A DNA stretch of 64,000 nucleotides from Chromera velia (GCA_018398765.1 JAHBMJ010004240.1:9955-73954), one strand, 5' to 3'. Shown: positions 44,495 to 55,400, counted from the first letter of the stretch. A program made the numbers and translations. The notes: generated by a model from the letters alone, not told the origin.

Positions 44495-46247
44495 TTGTTT
44501 CCGTCCGTTTGGAAACCAGGTCGTCTTCTGTACGTTGCTGGGTGGAACGACGCCCCCTCCTCTCCTGGCCCTTTCGTTGGCTCTCCCTCATGCGCACCAC
44601 GTCCTCCCGCAGAACTTGCACTAGCGACTCAAAGTCTCCCTCCCAAAAGGCTTTGATCCGCCGCCTGCGCGCTGACAAGGAAGCAGGTCCCCCTCGTCTG
44701 TCCTTACGGAAAAAAATCGAAGGAAAATAGGCCAGAGCTTTCCACGCACGTTCTGCTTTGATGGCGTCCTCGTCTCCTATCCGGTCCACAATCTCTTCAA
44801 TGACAGCTGCCAAGGCGGGGCGCAGTCTCGGGTCGATGTGCCTGTCTGTAGGAATATCCAAGTCATCCCACACTTCTACTGTCCAATCGACAGAATCCCA
44901 GAAGGCCCATTTACTTTCCCACCCCGCCGCCCGCTCTGAAGCATCCCCTCCGTCGTCTGGGTCTCCGTCACTACCTGCCTCGCTTCGCTGGTCTTGCTCG
45001 TCCTGCGCTGGGGCCTGTCCGTTTGCTGCCGTCGCCGTCTCTGCTTGTCCGTCCATCGGGTCATCCCCTTCTCCTGTGGGGGGATCCGAAGAAAGAGGAA
45101 TCTGGACCCCCGTGTCATCGCCTTCCGCGCCCCCCGTGCCTTCGTCTTGAGGAGATGGAACCCCCACGCTTCGTGTTTCCTCTGGATCGGAATCTGTGTC
45201 TGTGGGTGCTCGAGATGCCACAGCGTCTTGCAAATCCCCCGGGCGGTGTCGGCCCCCTGAGGAGAAGTCCCCCCCCGGTGCCCAACCCGCTGCCGCCCGC
45301 TGCTCTGCGCCCTCTCCTGCTTGTTGCCTTGCCCGGAGGGATGTCTCTACGATGGACTGTCTCAAGGGGGTGGGCAGGAAACGAGACACTACTGATACCG
45401 TCGGTGACCTCCTGGGGGCTGCCGCCGCCGCGGCCGCTGCTGCTGGTGGTGGAAACAACGCCGCGGGCATTGGCGATGCTAACGTGGCAGCCGATGCATT
45501 CTGTCTGGGGGAGGGGGCAGGCATTGAAGACGAAGAGGAAGAAGCGGAGGCGGAGGCCGAGGCCGAGGCTGAGGCTGAATTTGCTATTTGGAGCGGGCCT
45601 GGCCCTTTCAGTGAGGAGGCGGGAGCGGGAGCAGAACTGCTGGCTGAGGCGGAGGCTAAACTTGCGTCAGCTACATCCTGCCTCCGCTGTGGTCCGTGGT
45701 TTGAAGGAAGCGGCGCATTCTGTATCCGTCTTTTCTCTCTCCCCATCTGTCTCGTCACCCCTGCGGCCTGGCGTGGTGCTCGTTGGGCCCCGGGTGTCAC
45801 AAGTTGGGGTGCTGTAACCGCTAGGATGGGATTTGACCAACGCTGTGTCGGATGGGGGTGCCGTGCAAAGCGGGTCTCCGGGTCAATTCTGGAAGGGGCA
45901 ATGGGAGGCCTGGTGCGTGGGGAAAGCTCGTCTGGTTCGATCGGTTCTCCCTGGGTCCACGGCTCCTCGTCTTCTCTGTCCGATTCCCCCCCGTGACGGT
46001 CCCTCCGGTTGTTGTCTCCTTCCCGTGATGGTATGTTGCCCTCGGTGGAGTGCACAGCCCTGTTGACGTCCCCCCCGAATCCCCCCATGCGGGCTAGCAA
46101 GTGCCGTGCCTCGAGGTCGGGAGGGGGAGGCCGACGGCCCTGGAGTCCTGCCTGCTGCACCTGCGAGAGAAAGAGGGAAAAGAATATGAACGCCGTGAAA
46201 AGACGCCCAGGCCCCCCCTGACGTCTGTGGACAACCCTCTCTGCCAC
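44376..46247 (-). CDS. RLE retrotransposon ORF1 (low-complexity plus pre-RT region)
   Basis: This 623-codon frame is intact. The first ~400 residues are Pro/Ser/Ala/Gln-rich with acidic patches, and include SASASASASS and poly-Ala runs. The last ~180 residues hold a conserved-looking block: WDSVDWTVEVWDDLDIP, ERAWKALAYFPSIFFRKD and RRGGPASLSARRRRIKAFWEGD. In related non-LTR elements this stands just before the RT. A pyrimidine tract ending TTTCTCTCGCAG (minus strand, about 46165-46190) lies inside the N-terminal codons, so the true protein may start in an upstream exon. Confidence 0.7.
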   Translation of the reverse strand: MAERVVHRRQGGPGRLFTAFIFFSLFLSQVQQAGLQGRRPPPPDLEARHLLARMGGFGGDVNRAVHSTEGNIPSREGDNNRRDRHGGESDREDEEPWTQGEPIEPDELSPRTRPPIAPSRIDPETRFARHPHPTQRWSNPILAVTAPQLVTPGAQRAPRQAAGVTRQMGREKRRIQNAPLPSNHGPQRRQDVADASLASASASSSAPAPASSLKGPGPLQIANSASASASASASASSSSSSMPAPSPRQNASAATLASPMPAALFPPPAAAAAAAAAPRRSPTVSVVSRFLPTPLRQSIVETSLRARQQAGEGAEQRAAAGWAPGGDFSSGGRHRPGDLQDAVASRAPTDTDSDPEETRSVGVPSPQDEGTGGAEGDDTGVQIPLSSDPPTGEGDDPMDGQAETATAANGQAPAQDEQDQRSEAGSDGDPDDGGDASERAAGWESKWAFWDSVDWTVEVWDDLDIPTDRHIDPRLRPALAAVIEEIVDRIGDEDAIKAERAWKALAYFPSIFFRKDRRGGPASLSARRRRIKAFWEGDFESLVQVLREDVVRMRESQRKGQERRGRRSTQQRTEDDLVSKRTETSAGSDRGGGVVKSRLPSPILRSGPSVTSYLQEGSRYVSA

Positions 46248-46439
46248 ACGCGTTTACTGGGGGTGAAGGCCAGCTGTCGCCAGCTGGTCAGCGCCTCCCC
46301 CCCTCGAGGCCTCTGGGCCTGGGCGGGTGGTTGCTCCACCGCCGTAGGAATAGGCCCGCCCTGGCTGGTGTCTTCCCCACCTGGGGTGCCAGACCCTCTC
46401 CCGTCTCAAAACCCCGTTCTCTTTGTGCAGATCGCCGGC

Positions 46440-47381
46440 CTACACCCCGCCTGGCTCGACGTCCACTCCTTCTCGGTGTGGGTGAAAAGGGTGGACCGCC
46501 CTCCCCTTCCCTCCTTCCCTCTGCTTTAACTTCCCCCTGGGCCTACGTAGGCCTGAGGATGAGGTTGAGCCGTGGGAAGAGGGCAGGGCCGCCTCTGTGC
46601 TGGATACAGCATCGAAAACGGGGGTACCTGTCTGCGTCACTCCCTTGAGGGTCACCCTGGTGTGAATTCCTCCGGTGAGCGAGATTGCTCTGCCTGCACA
46701 CATATGGCCGGAGCCAGGGAGGGAAGGAGAGGTTGTAGCACCTGTAAGAGGTGACGCGGCTCTGCCTGCGCAGACTGCCAGCGCTATGCAAGCACTCAGG
46801 ACAATGACGCCTCCAAAACGAATTGACCTGGCTTTGCGGAACAGCTCCCTGGTAGAATATGCACGTGTTGCCCGCCTTGGCTCGACTTTGTCCCCGAGGA
46901 ATGCGGCCTCCAGGGAGACCCACGCCGCCTTCCAGACAAAAGTTGTCGCTTCAAGGGCAATAACCCCAACTTCGAAACCCGTCGTGACCACTGCAGAGAT
47001 GATGGTGGCGAGGCAGCTGGCGAAGGCACAGAGGGCGTAGAGGAGTAGATGCAGGGCAACAGCGAAGCCGATTACTGTTGCCTGCACGATACAGTCGAGC
47101 CAGTCAATTTGGCCAAGGAGTGTCATCACCACCGCGAGCGAAGCAATGGATTCCGCTGCGCTCTGCTGCTGGAGAATAGACAGGCCGAAGGCGTAGACGG
47201 TGGCCAGTGTGACGGCCTGCGGCAACGAGTGGAAAAGTGGCGGAGAGGAGGCGACAGATTGGGAAAGCATGCCATCAAGGTCAGGCGTTTTGGGCTGGTT
47301 GACGATTGGGAACCTCAGAGTAGGAGAAGGGCGAATGCGGCCTCTCCGGCGTCTCCTGGGAGTTTGAATGGCCGCTCGCAA
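46440..47381 (-). CDS. Predicted multi-pass membrane protein, unidentified
   Basis: This 313-codon frame starts at ATG 47381. A basic N terminus (TPRRRRRGR) is followed by four or five hydrophobic segments between about residues 50 and 200, for example AVTLATVYAFGLSIL, LLLYALCAFASCLATIISAV and VIVLSACIALAVCA. The C-terminal third is Gly/Ser/Thr-rich and polar. No family is recognised. It is divergent from the flavoprotein gene about 200 bp away, so it could be a host gene sharing that promoter region. It also lies just upstream of the RLE element on the same strand and could be an upstream exon of it. Confidence 0.45.
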   Translation of the reverse strand: MRAAIQTPRRRRRGRIRPSPTLRFPIVNQPKTPDLDGMLSQSVASSPPLFHSLPQAVTLATVYAFGLSILQQQSAAESIASLAVVMTLLGQIDWLDCIVQATVIGFAVALHLLLYALCAFASCLATIISAVVTTGFEVGVIALEATTFVWKAAWVSLEAAFLGDKVEPRRATRAYSTRELFRKARSIRFGGVIVLSACIALAVCAGRAASPLTGATTSPSLPGSGHMCAGRAISLTGGIHTRVTLKGVTQTGTPVFDAVSSTEAALPSSHGSTSSSGLRRPRGKLKQREGGKGRAVHPFHPHREGVDVEPGGV

Positions 47382-47585
47382 AATATCTCGATCGTCGTTT
47401 TTTTGTGGAAATCGATGTCAGTCCAGTTTTGAACCGCGCACGGTTTGAAAAACCGAGCAGCCAGTCTCGGAACATTTCGGAACATGTTTCTGAACTACAA
47501 ATTCCAAAGCTCTCCGGAATCGATTGGCATCACGCAAGCTTTCGGTGTGAGCCAGATACTCTCTGTTTGTCCTTTGATTCATTAA
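47382..47585. promoter_or_regulatory. Divergent intergenic region
   Basis: About 200 bp separates two outward-facing frames. It contains AT-poor sequence and the inverted words CGGAACATTTCGGAACATG and GAACCGCGCACGGTTTGAAAAACCG. No TATA box is evident. A shared promoter is inferred from layout only. Confidence 0.3.
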
Positions 47586-50500
47586 GACTTCAGCTGCAGC
47601 ACAGAGGCGCCAAACGAGGTATTTCTTGCGGAGACGGTCAGGAGACGAACTCAACCATGTGTGACGCAGCCTTCCACTGTTCCCAACGTTCTTATCGTCG
47701 GTGCGGGCCCCCACAGTCTCTCTCTAGCCACGCGACTTATTGAAGACATCCCTGACCATCTCCCTCCCCACCAGTTTCGCCGCCTTGTCGCCAACCGAAA
47801 ACGAAATCGGTTGACTGCCGCTGGAGGACAACCTCGCCTTCACATTGCAGTCGTCGACCCGTGCGCCCACTGGATGTCCAATTGGAACCACCTGTTCAAT
47901 CTCCTCAGAATTCCCTACCTGCGCTCTCCCGCCTTCCTTCATCCCGATCCTGAGCACCCTGACAGCCTGCAGGTCAGCCACATTCTTCGGCAAATATTTT
48001 GTTCGACTGTTTCGGATTTTCTCACACTCAGTGAGGCTCGTCTGACCTTGGAGACGGCTGAGACGTGGCTTTCTCTTTTCGTTTGCGTTCAATGGTGCTT
48101 CAAAGAATGCATGTGCATGTTGATGAAATGCAGGCTTTTGCATTTGACAAGGAGAACTCAAAGAATGTGCATGTTGATGAAATGCAGGCTTTTGCATTTG
48201 ACAAGGAGAACCTGCGTGACCTGCCTGGCCGTGGGCAGTCTGGACGATTCGGAAGGAAGAATGATTCTTCCAAACCACCCGACTTCATTCCGATTGACGC
48301 CATCACTTTCTGCTCTCGAAAGAAAAAAGACCTCAAGACCAAGGGACACAAAAACTTCACACAGACAGGAGCAAAGGGAGCGCCAGTCACCAGATCCGAC
48401 CGTGACGCTACCTATCAACTTCCCTCCTCTGCCATATTCCAAAATTTCTGTGCCCATGTCGTTTCCAAGTACAAACTCGATTCCTCTATCCTGCAAGGAA
48501 AAGCCAAAGCAGTCAGACGGGTCAAGGTCTCCCCCCCTTCCTGCTGTCCCTCTTTCCCGAAAGTGTATGAAGTCGAGTTAGAGAGTGGAGAGAAGAGGTA
48601 TGCGCGGTGTGTGGTGCTTGGCATCGGCCCCACCAACCAGCCGAACATCCCACCTTGGGCCTCTTCAGTGAGACCCAACGGAGACGCCCACCCCCCCTCT
48701 TTGCCGTCTCCTGCCCACGAGATCCTCCACATCTTTGAGGGACACGAGACCATATGCCACCAGTCAATGCAAACAAAGACGACCGCCTGTGCATCCGACC
48801 AGACAGCCCGCTCTGCTGGGTGTGCAGAGCCATTCAACACTAGACCTGCAGCAACTCAACCCGACCCCTCCCCCCCCATCCACCTGCACCCCCCCCAAGC
48901 CCACTGTGACTGCAGAGAGCCTCAAACAGAGGCAGACGCAGACACAGAGCAGGAGAACGAAGAGAACGTCAAGGGCAGACCCAACTGTCCCCCCATACAC
49001 ACCCACACCTCCACTCTGATCCCTGCAGAGACTGCCCCAACTGACACCACTCCATCCCCTCCCCCGTCTCCGTCCCCGAAGACCATAGCCGCCCCTCGTC
49101 ACGGCATTCCTGGCAGAGTCTCTTCCTCCTCGTCCACCTCCCAGGAGGCCTCTCTCGCCCCCCCCCTCTCTCTGCCTCTGAATACCGAGTCTCCCCACCC
49201 GCATTGCACCCCCTCCCACGTCTGCTCAGGAGCCCGAAAGGCACGCAGAGGGGAAGCCTGCGGCGATGCAGACGGGATTGATGCTGCAGCGGAAGTGGGT
49301 GGAAGAAACGAGAGAAAGGCAGAGGGGGAAGATGTGTTGTCTTCCAGAGGAAATGTGCAGCAAAAGCAGAAGCAGAAGAAGCAACCGACAACGGATGTGC
49401 ATGGGCAGTCTCTCAACGAAAACATCCCTTCAGCGTCCCTCCCTCAGGGTGGTCTTCCCGCAGAAAAGAATTGCTCTGCCGTCTCCCCCCCCGAGAACGT
49501 GCAAGTTTGCCGTCTCCCCAACGAGACAGACAGTGTTCCCGTCTCCAAAGAGATCGAGGGGGGGGACGGACGGAGGAAGGTAAAGGGAAGAGCTGGGGCT
49601 GGCGGGAGAAGGAGAAAGGAGAAGGGGGGGGGATGCAAAGCGTCTGCGTGCAATGACGCTGGCGGTAAGTGTTGTGAGACGGTGTGCGAGGAAGGGCTCG
49701 GCTATGCGGCAGGAAAGAGGGTGGTGGTGGTTGGAGGTGGGATCTCCTCTGCGCACCTGACGCTCGCAGCGCTCGCGGGGGGTGCGTCTCATGTATTTTT
49801 TCTTTGCCGGGGTATTCTCAAGGAACGTCAGTTTGACTTGTCTACTGAATGGTTCGGGAAGTACCGGGGGTTGAAGCAGTACGAATTCAAAGAACTTCCA
49901 GAGAGTGACAAACGTGCGTTCATCGCAAAAGAGAGGGGAGGGGGGAGCATTCCGAAAGAGCTTCTTGCTCAGCTTCGAGTCGTTCAGAGGGAGGGAAAGG
50001 TGACCGTGATGGAAATGTCAACGGTAGAGTCTGCTCGTTGGTGTGAGGGGGGGGGGATGTGGGAATTGGGTGTGACGACCAAGAAATGTGCATTATCTCC
50101 CAGTTGCGAGGAGGCTGGACAGCCTGAGGGGGAGTTTGTGAATGTGAAAGTTGTGCGTGCAGAGTTTGTTCGTCTTTGCACAGGCGCGTCCCTGTCTGTG
50201 AGGGGGGACCCTCTCCTCTCACAGATTGCCAACGAATTCAAACAGGGCAAGGGGAAGAAAGGAGGTCTAGGACAGGTCTGCGGTCTACCCCTCGTCTCTC
50301 CAGACCTCCGATGGTCCAGAGAGGTCCTTCCCTCCCCTTCTCCTCCTTCCTCTGTGACTGCTCAGGTTTGCCCAGTCAACACGCAGAAAGAGGAGACGGC
50401 TGATGGCATGGAGGACGTAGGAGAGGAGCAGGGGGGGACAGTTCAGGAGGAAAAGGAAGAGGAGGAGGACATTTTTGTGTTGGGGGCCTATGCCGCTCTC

Positions 50501-51007
50501 CAGCTAGGGCCTGATGCTCTGAACCTGGCAGGTGCAAGGGGGGGGAGTCGGATAGTTGCCACATCAATCAAGGAGCAGGTCTTCGGACAAGAAGAAACCG
50601 AAAAGACGCCCTCGCGGGCCGTGTCTCCTATTCGTGCACGTGCGAAGGGCTGTCCGCTGTCCAAGTGGGGGGCGGCCTTTGCCTCTGGACAGGTGGGGGG
50701 TGGGTCGGGTGGCGCCGTCTCAGTGACGGTTGATGTGGGCGACGCTCTAGGCCTTTCCGTGTCGTCACCGCACGTGTTGGACTCCCCGGTGGCTGCCAGC
50801 GGCTCCATGCAGAGACAGCGGGGGGAGGAGGAAGAGGAACGGCCGGAAGGGGCTGTTGGCAGTGCGCAGACAGGTGAAGCAGACTGGGGAGAGTACTACT
50901 TTGGTAACACGTTTGCCGCCCTGGAGGGTCAGGAGGAGGAAGGGGAGGGGGGGGGAAAGGGGGAGGAAGAGGAGGAAACAGATGTCAGTCAAGAAGACAG
51001 TGAGTGA
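47586..51007 (+). CDS. FAD/NAD(P)-binding flavoprotein monooxygenase-like protein
   Basis: This is the clearest host gene. Exon 1 (open from 47586) encodes NVLIVGAGPHSLSLATRL (about 47690-47735), an FAD-binding GxGxxx motif, and later LRIPYLRSPAFLHPDPEHP, typical of lysine/ornithine-hydroxylase-like flavoproteins. Donor CAG/GTCAGC is at 47973. Acceptors are at 48133 or 48187, so exon 2 starts at 48134 or 48188 and runs to TGA 51007. Exon 2 has VLGIGPTNQPNIP (about 48620), a disordered Pro/Ser/Lys insert of ~300 residues (about 48690-49650), a second Rossmann motif VVVVGGGISSAH (about 49720), LCTGASLSVRGD (about 50175) and a closing VLGAYAALQLGPDALNLAG (about 50475). It would use NAD(P)H and O2 to oxidise an unknown substrate. 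No in-frame ATG precedes the first motif, so the start probably lies in an upstream exon. Confidence 0.8.
47973..48187 (+). other. Intron with duplicated 3' splice site
   Basis: A ~55-bp tandem duplication contains GATGAAATGCAG followed by GCTTTTGCATTTGAC twice, giving two AG acceptors 54 nt apart (48133 and 48187). Both are in frame. Using the first adds 18 residues (from AFAFDKENS to HVDEMQ). Using the second joins DSLQ directly to AFAFDKENLRDLPG, the better fit to related flavoproteins. Confidence 0.7.
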
Positions 51008-52369
51008 GTAAGAGACAGACAGAGAGACGGGTAGACAGAGAGAGAGAGAAGGGGGCTGGGAAGGAAGCTAACTCGTACGAGAATTACGAGTTTGGTTTTG
51101 TGGAGTTGACGTCCCAAGCCAATCAACATTTGTCAACGAGTACAGTTTGTGATTTCAACGTAGAGAGTTAGTAACCCCAGTGGATGGATCGGTTGGTTGG
51201 GAGGGAGACTGGGGTTGGTTGGTGCAGACGACTGCATGCCTTTCGTGTGGGGAGTTGTGGGAAGGTGTGCAGGATGGATGCACCTCTCAATTTGAATTCA
51301 TTCAGGGAGTAGAAATGCAACAAATTTCGAATTCAGTCACATGACCCTTTCCTTCTTCCTTCCTTCCTTCCTTCCTTCCTTCCTTTCTTCCGATGATCTC
51401 GTACTCTGCTCAGTGAGTCGCGACAGTGACACGTCGATGCGTGTGCATAGAGGGCGAGCAGGAGTGAAGTCGTACACATGGAGTGTAGTGAAGTTTGAAT
51501 ACCGGAGTGCAGTCTCAGTCTGAAGTCGCAGTCAGCTGGCAAAAATTGACAGGCGTCAATAATCTCAAGATTCAAAAGATCAGCGCTTTTGTTTTTTGGA
51601 ACAATTGTGTTTCATGTCCGTGTGTGTCTCCACGGTGGGAGGAGTTGACACCCAGAAGAGAGGTGGATATGCAAACCGGTCACCGGTGTACACTTTTATC
51701 CGATATTGATGCAAAACGTCTGAATCCCTGGCACATGCAGATCCAGTCGTCACCCCGAGAAGTCAACGGAGACTTCAAGTTGCTGCTACTTGTTACAGCT
51801 AGTGTTACAGTGGCGGGGCTTCTGACTGTTACATATGTTTGTTGTTTTAGTTTTTTCAAAAATGTTTTTTAATGAATAAAATAATCATTGAATGGGGGAT
51901 AACTCAGGTAGGGGAATGCTGAGGACTGTGGCCTGATATCTAAAAATTTATATTATACATTGATATGCAACTTAAATTAGGGGCCATGTCTAGGCATGGT
52001 TTATACATACGTACATTCTTACATACATTCTGGACTTGGAGAATATAATGTATACACAATGTATATAAACATTATTAAAAAAAAATAGTAGAGTAATAGG
52101 GCTTGGAAAAGGTGCACCCCAGAAAAGGTGCAAACCAGACAGTTGTACCAGATGCACCTGTTTTGCACCTGATGCACCTGTTTTACACCTGATAGAATGG
52201 AATTGGGTGAAAAGTGTCAGCGTCATGGTCATGCAACGCGTCATGGTCCCGCCCTTACGGCTCCTTGCGGCCCCAAACGCGCGCGTGTTGCCGGGCCGCG
52301 GTGCACAGAACAAATCCGATCACCCGATTTTTGAGATGAAAATCGGCTGCAAGGCTCACTGCATGCATG
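51008..52369. other. Intergenic; no gene seen
   Basis: It contains a CCTT microsatellite (about 51347-51390), AT-rich DNA with TACATAC words (about 51990-52080) related in inverted orientation to 63.7-63.8 kb, and a GGTGCA-rich repeat (about 52110-52200) related in inverted orientation to 60.5-60.6 kb. No supportable gene. Confidence 0.5.
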
Positions 52370-52582
52370 AACGAATGCATGTTCGACAACGCATATGCGC
52401 TGCATAAAATCAAGTCTAGCTATATCATGTGAGAACCTCTTCTCTTTGCAGCATGAGAACTGTTTTATGAGCTGCTCTATGTAACAGAAACGACTGCATG
52501 TGCATGCATAGCAACGAGGAGCACACGAAGGTAAAAGGATCAGAACAACAGGTTTGAGTTAAGAAGCTACGCAAGCAGACTG
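52370..52582 (+). repeat. Left long direct repeat flanking LINE-2
   Basis: About 210 bp (marker CTCTTCTCTTTGCAGCATGA) recurs at 58625-58853 in the same orientation at roughly 80% identity. It ends AGACTGA directly against the (TGA)n tail of the minus-strand LINE. This matches the LINE-1 situation but with a more diverged pair. Confidence 0.6.
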
Positions 52583-52791
52583 ATGATGATGATGATGATT
52601 GAGGGTTAAATCCTAGATTTAGCGCGCCAATTCCTAAGCTACTAGCAAGGCTTTGAGGACAACCCAGAGCACACATTCATGGGGGGGGGGGATGAGGAAG
52701 CCTGCATGCCAATCGGATCGAATCACCTCAACTTGCCTTATCGACAGAATGGACCTTCTTGAGACAGTTGGCTATAGCTTTGGAACCGCTT

Positions 52792-53814
52792 CTAGGCAGA
52801 AATTGTGCACAACAGCAACACCATATCCTTCATTTTTTTCTCATTATTAGAAGTGCCCCTCCCGGTTGCACCTGCAACGCGTTGTGCGATCTGTATTCTT
52901 ATGTCAATGGGTGCTTTCTGCTTCGCAATTTCGTACAGTTCTTTCAGCCTGTTCCGTTCCCTTTCTGTGTCCTTACATTCCGTCAGAACATGAACCTCAT
53001 CTTTGATCACACGCGAGGGGGACAAACATTTATCGCACAGCCGTTCCGGTTGGGTTCTATCTATATCCCCCCCTGTGAGAGCCCTGAAAAGCGTACGGAA
53101 GCCTGCGGAGGACTGCAACAGACTCTTTGGCAGAGGTTCAACACTGCACTCTATCATTTCACTTCTCAGACACCATTTCCTTTCACTCAGAAGGTGCATG
53201 GCCAAACGTTGTCTGGACGGATTCTCTGATTGGAAAGGGGAGAGATTCGCAAGGTGGGGAAAAATTCCATCCCTGTCTCTAATGTTTCTAGTTTCTTTTT
53301 TCAACCAGTCGGACAGCCAGGTACCCTCTACAATCTTTTTTGCCGCCCTTTTCCTTCTGCCTTTGCCCTTCCCTTTAAACTTGTCCCCCACCGTGTTTGG
53401 CAATGGAGGCCACAAAAAGGAGCAATCTAATGGAACGGCCAGCCATTTTACTGTCTTAACGAAGGGTTTATATGAGCCAGCCAAGCACTCATTCCACACT
53501 GCCCGGGGTAGAGCACGGTCGATCGATTTGATGCATTGGATGAAGCCCCCACTCAACTTACCAAGTAGAGAACTGAATAGCTCGAGAGAGAGAGAGAGAA
53601 GGGAAGGCGAAACAAAGGAGTGATAGGAGAGACCAAAACAACATCGAACAAAACGTAACTGTAATGCATCGAGGCAGGCAACATCTGTCTTTCTCAGCGG
53701 GATCGTTTCCAGTCCATACAGTACGACTGACAGCCAGAGGGCCTTGAACAAAGTAATTTTAGAAAAGGGAGAAACAAAGCCCAGAGAAGAGAGAGTACCA
53801 AACACTGCCCCCAA
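52792..53814 (-). CDS. LINE-2 C-terminal region with zinc knuckle
   Basis: This 340-codon block follows the RT palm. It contains a thumb-like helical part (KALWLSVVLYGLETIPLRK) and the terminal CDKCLSPSRVIKDEVHVLTECKD knuckle of C-x2-C...H-x4-C type, common at the ends of Jockey/CR1/R1 proteins. It is continuous in frame with the YVDD block upstream across one in-frame stop (about 53880). Confidence 0.75.
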   Translation of the reverse strand: MGAVFGTLSSLGFVSPFSKITLFKALWLSVVLYGLETIPLRKTDVACLDALQLRFVRCCFGLSYHSFVSPSLLSLSLELFSSLLGKLSGGFIQCIKSIDRALPRAVWNECLAGSYKPFVKTVKWLAVPLDCSFLWPPLPNTVGDKFKGKGKGRRKRAAKKIVEGTWLSDWLKKETRNIRDRDGIFPHLANLSPFQSENPSRQRLAMHLLSERKWCLRSEMIECSVEPLPKSLLQSSAGFRTLFRALTGGDIDRTQPERLCDKCLSPSRVIKDEVHVLTECKDTERERNRLKELYEIAKQKAPIDIRIQIAQRVAGATGRGTSNNEKKMKDMVLLLCTISA

Positions 53815-53877
53815 TGCCTTCTCTGCCGCCTCAATGCGGGCTTCGACTGTCTTGCTAAGGTCCCCGCCCTCAAAAAC

Positions 53878-54847
53878 CTAGTTGCCCAAATACTTATATT
53901 TACTCACCGCTTCCACTGGTCTGCTTTCATAAAGAAAAGGGGTCCGGGACACTAGGTCGGGGTGGGGGGAGGAGAGACATATAACTTTTGTCTTCTTTAA
54001 ATTCACCTTCAGGCCGTGCTCCTTACAATAGTCCTCGAGGCGAGACAGGCGTTTCTGCAAGTCAGAAGCACTGTGAGCAAACAGAACAAGGTCGTCAACG
54101 TATCCGATGCTTTCGATTAAAACGTCAGACAATCTGACAGGAGTCTCTCTATCAGTACCCCCAGCCGAGCTTTGATTCCTGTTTTCATTATCGGAGCTGA
54201 TAGACTTATGCAGATTGTTGATGAAAAGAAGAAAAAGGAGAGGAGAGAGAGGATCGCCTTGTTTTACTCCTCCGCCTTCTGGAAAGCATTCCATCCACCC
54301 GAGCCTTCACCTGACTATACATCGAATGAATCATCCAAACATTGGCTTGGCTTACTCCTTCCTCCCTGAGCCTCTCTAACATTTTGACCCAAGGAACTGT
54401 ATCAAACGCCTTGCTGAAATCAACAAACGCAGCAATCAGAGGGCTCTTCTTCTTTTTGGAGCTGAGAATTAACGAAGACAGAGCAGCGAAGGCCTCCCTT
54501 GTCCCTACTCCCTGTCTGAAGCCGAGCTGCCTTTCGTCAATTTTCACCTCTTTCCTGATCTTTGAGTCCATCAATAAAGTAAAAATCTTATTCAAAAGCC
54601 CCACAATATGGATCGGGCACCATTTGTTACAGTCGAGACTCGGTGGGCCCTTGGGGATGGGAGCAATGCGCAATACATTCCAGCGTTCAGGCCAAAAAGA
54701 AAAAAGGTGAAACAAATTGAAAAGGACAAAGAGCAGCAAGCGGAAGAGAGGAGAAAAACCAAAACATAACGAGAGGTGACAGGGGCCAACCCTATCTAAA
54801 CCCAGCGCCTTCTTTGGGTCAATTCCTTTCAGTGTTTCCTCGATCAT
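53878..54847 (-). CDS. LINE-2 reverse transcriptase
   Basis: Two overlapping frames together span the RT domain. The first (54847-54206) has GIDPKKALGLDRVGPCHL, RIAPIPKGPP and motif A FVDFSKAFDTVP. The second (54294-53878) has motif B GGGVKQGDPLSPLLF and motif C GYVDDLVLFA, then GLKVNLKKTKV. The change of frame lies just before motif B. The gene is therefore no longer functional here, although all catalytic aspartates are present. Confidence 0.85.
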
Positions 54848-55400
54848 GTGTATAGAGAAGGCGGGCTGAGAAGGAGGGGGGAAGGCCAGACTAACAGGTG
54901 CAGGCGGAAGACCAGGACCGTCGAAGACCCCTGCCCAGAACTAAGTGAAAGAAGGTGCAGCGGGTTTATTATCCCCTCCCCCCTGTGTTTTGATTTTCCT
55001 GTTCCATTGCCAAACTTTCGAGGGGTCAACTGCTGCTTCTCTAGGCTAGCCTCTCTGCTGTCTGTTGCTCGAGCTTACTCCTTTTTGCTGCAAACAGTCA
55101 AGCTCTTTCCCTTCTCAGTTTGACACATTCTTTTTGCAGAGGGTGAGAAGGGTTCGGAACATGTCTTGCCTTTTCTTCTGCCTCTTTCACCTTCAAATGA
55201 ATCAGGCGGCATTGAGGGTCCCACCAAGCCTGACGGGTGTTCTGCTTTCTCCCAGACTGTCTTCTCTTCTTGGATGTCTTTCCCCCGTCTACCACTGCAC
55301 CCACTTTACTGTCTACCAGCCTTTCTTCCCAGGAAAGACCCAACTATTCCAATTGGTCAAGATAAGAAGCCTTGCTGAGAGAGTTGGGGGGGGGAGCATT

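Larger units (their letters stand above)
41768..46247 (-). mobile_element. Non-LTR retrotransposon with restriction-like endonuclease (Utopia/CRE-like)
   Basis: Two long minus-strand ORFs overlap by 119 nt. The first carries a conserved pre-RT region near its end. The second carries RT, a Cys-His cluster and a C-terminal restriction-like endonuclease. This domain order without an APE domain matches RLE-bearing non-LTR elements, and the sequence reminds me of the Utopia group, from memory. Both ORFs are free of stops over 4.5 kb, so this is the youngest and possibly still active element in the window. The 5' end lies above 46247. Confidence 0.8.

Noticed and set aside
45023-45996. Plus-strand ORFs of over 260 codons opposite the RLE element ORF1
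   Set aside because: GC-rich, low-complexity shadow frames of the minus-strand ORF1.
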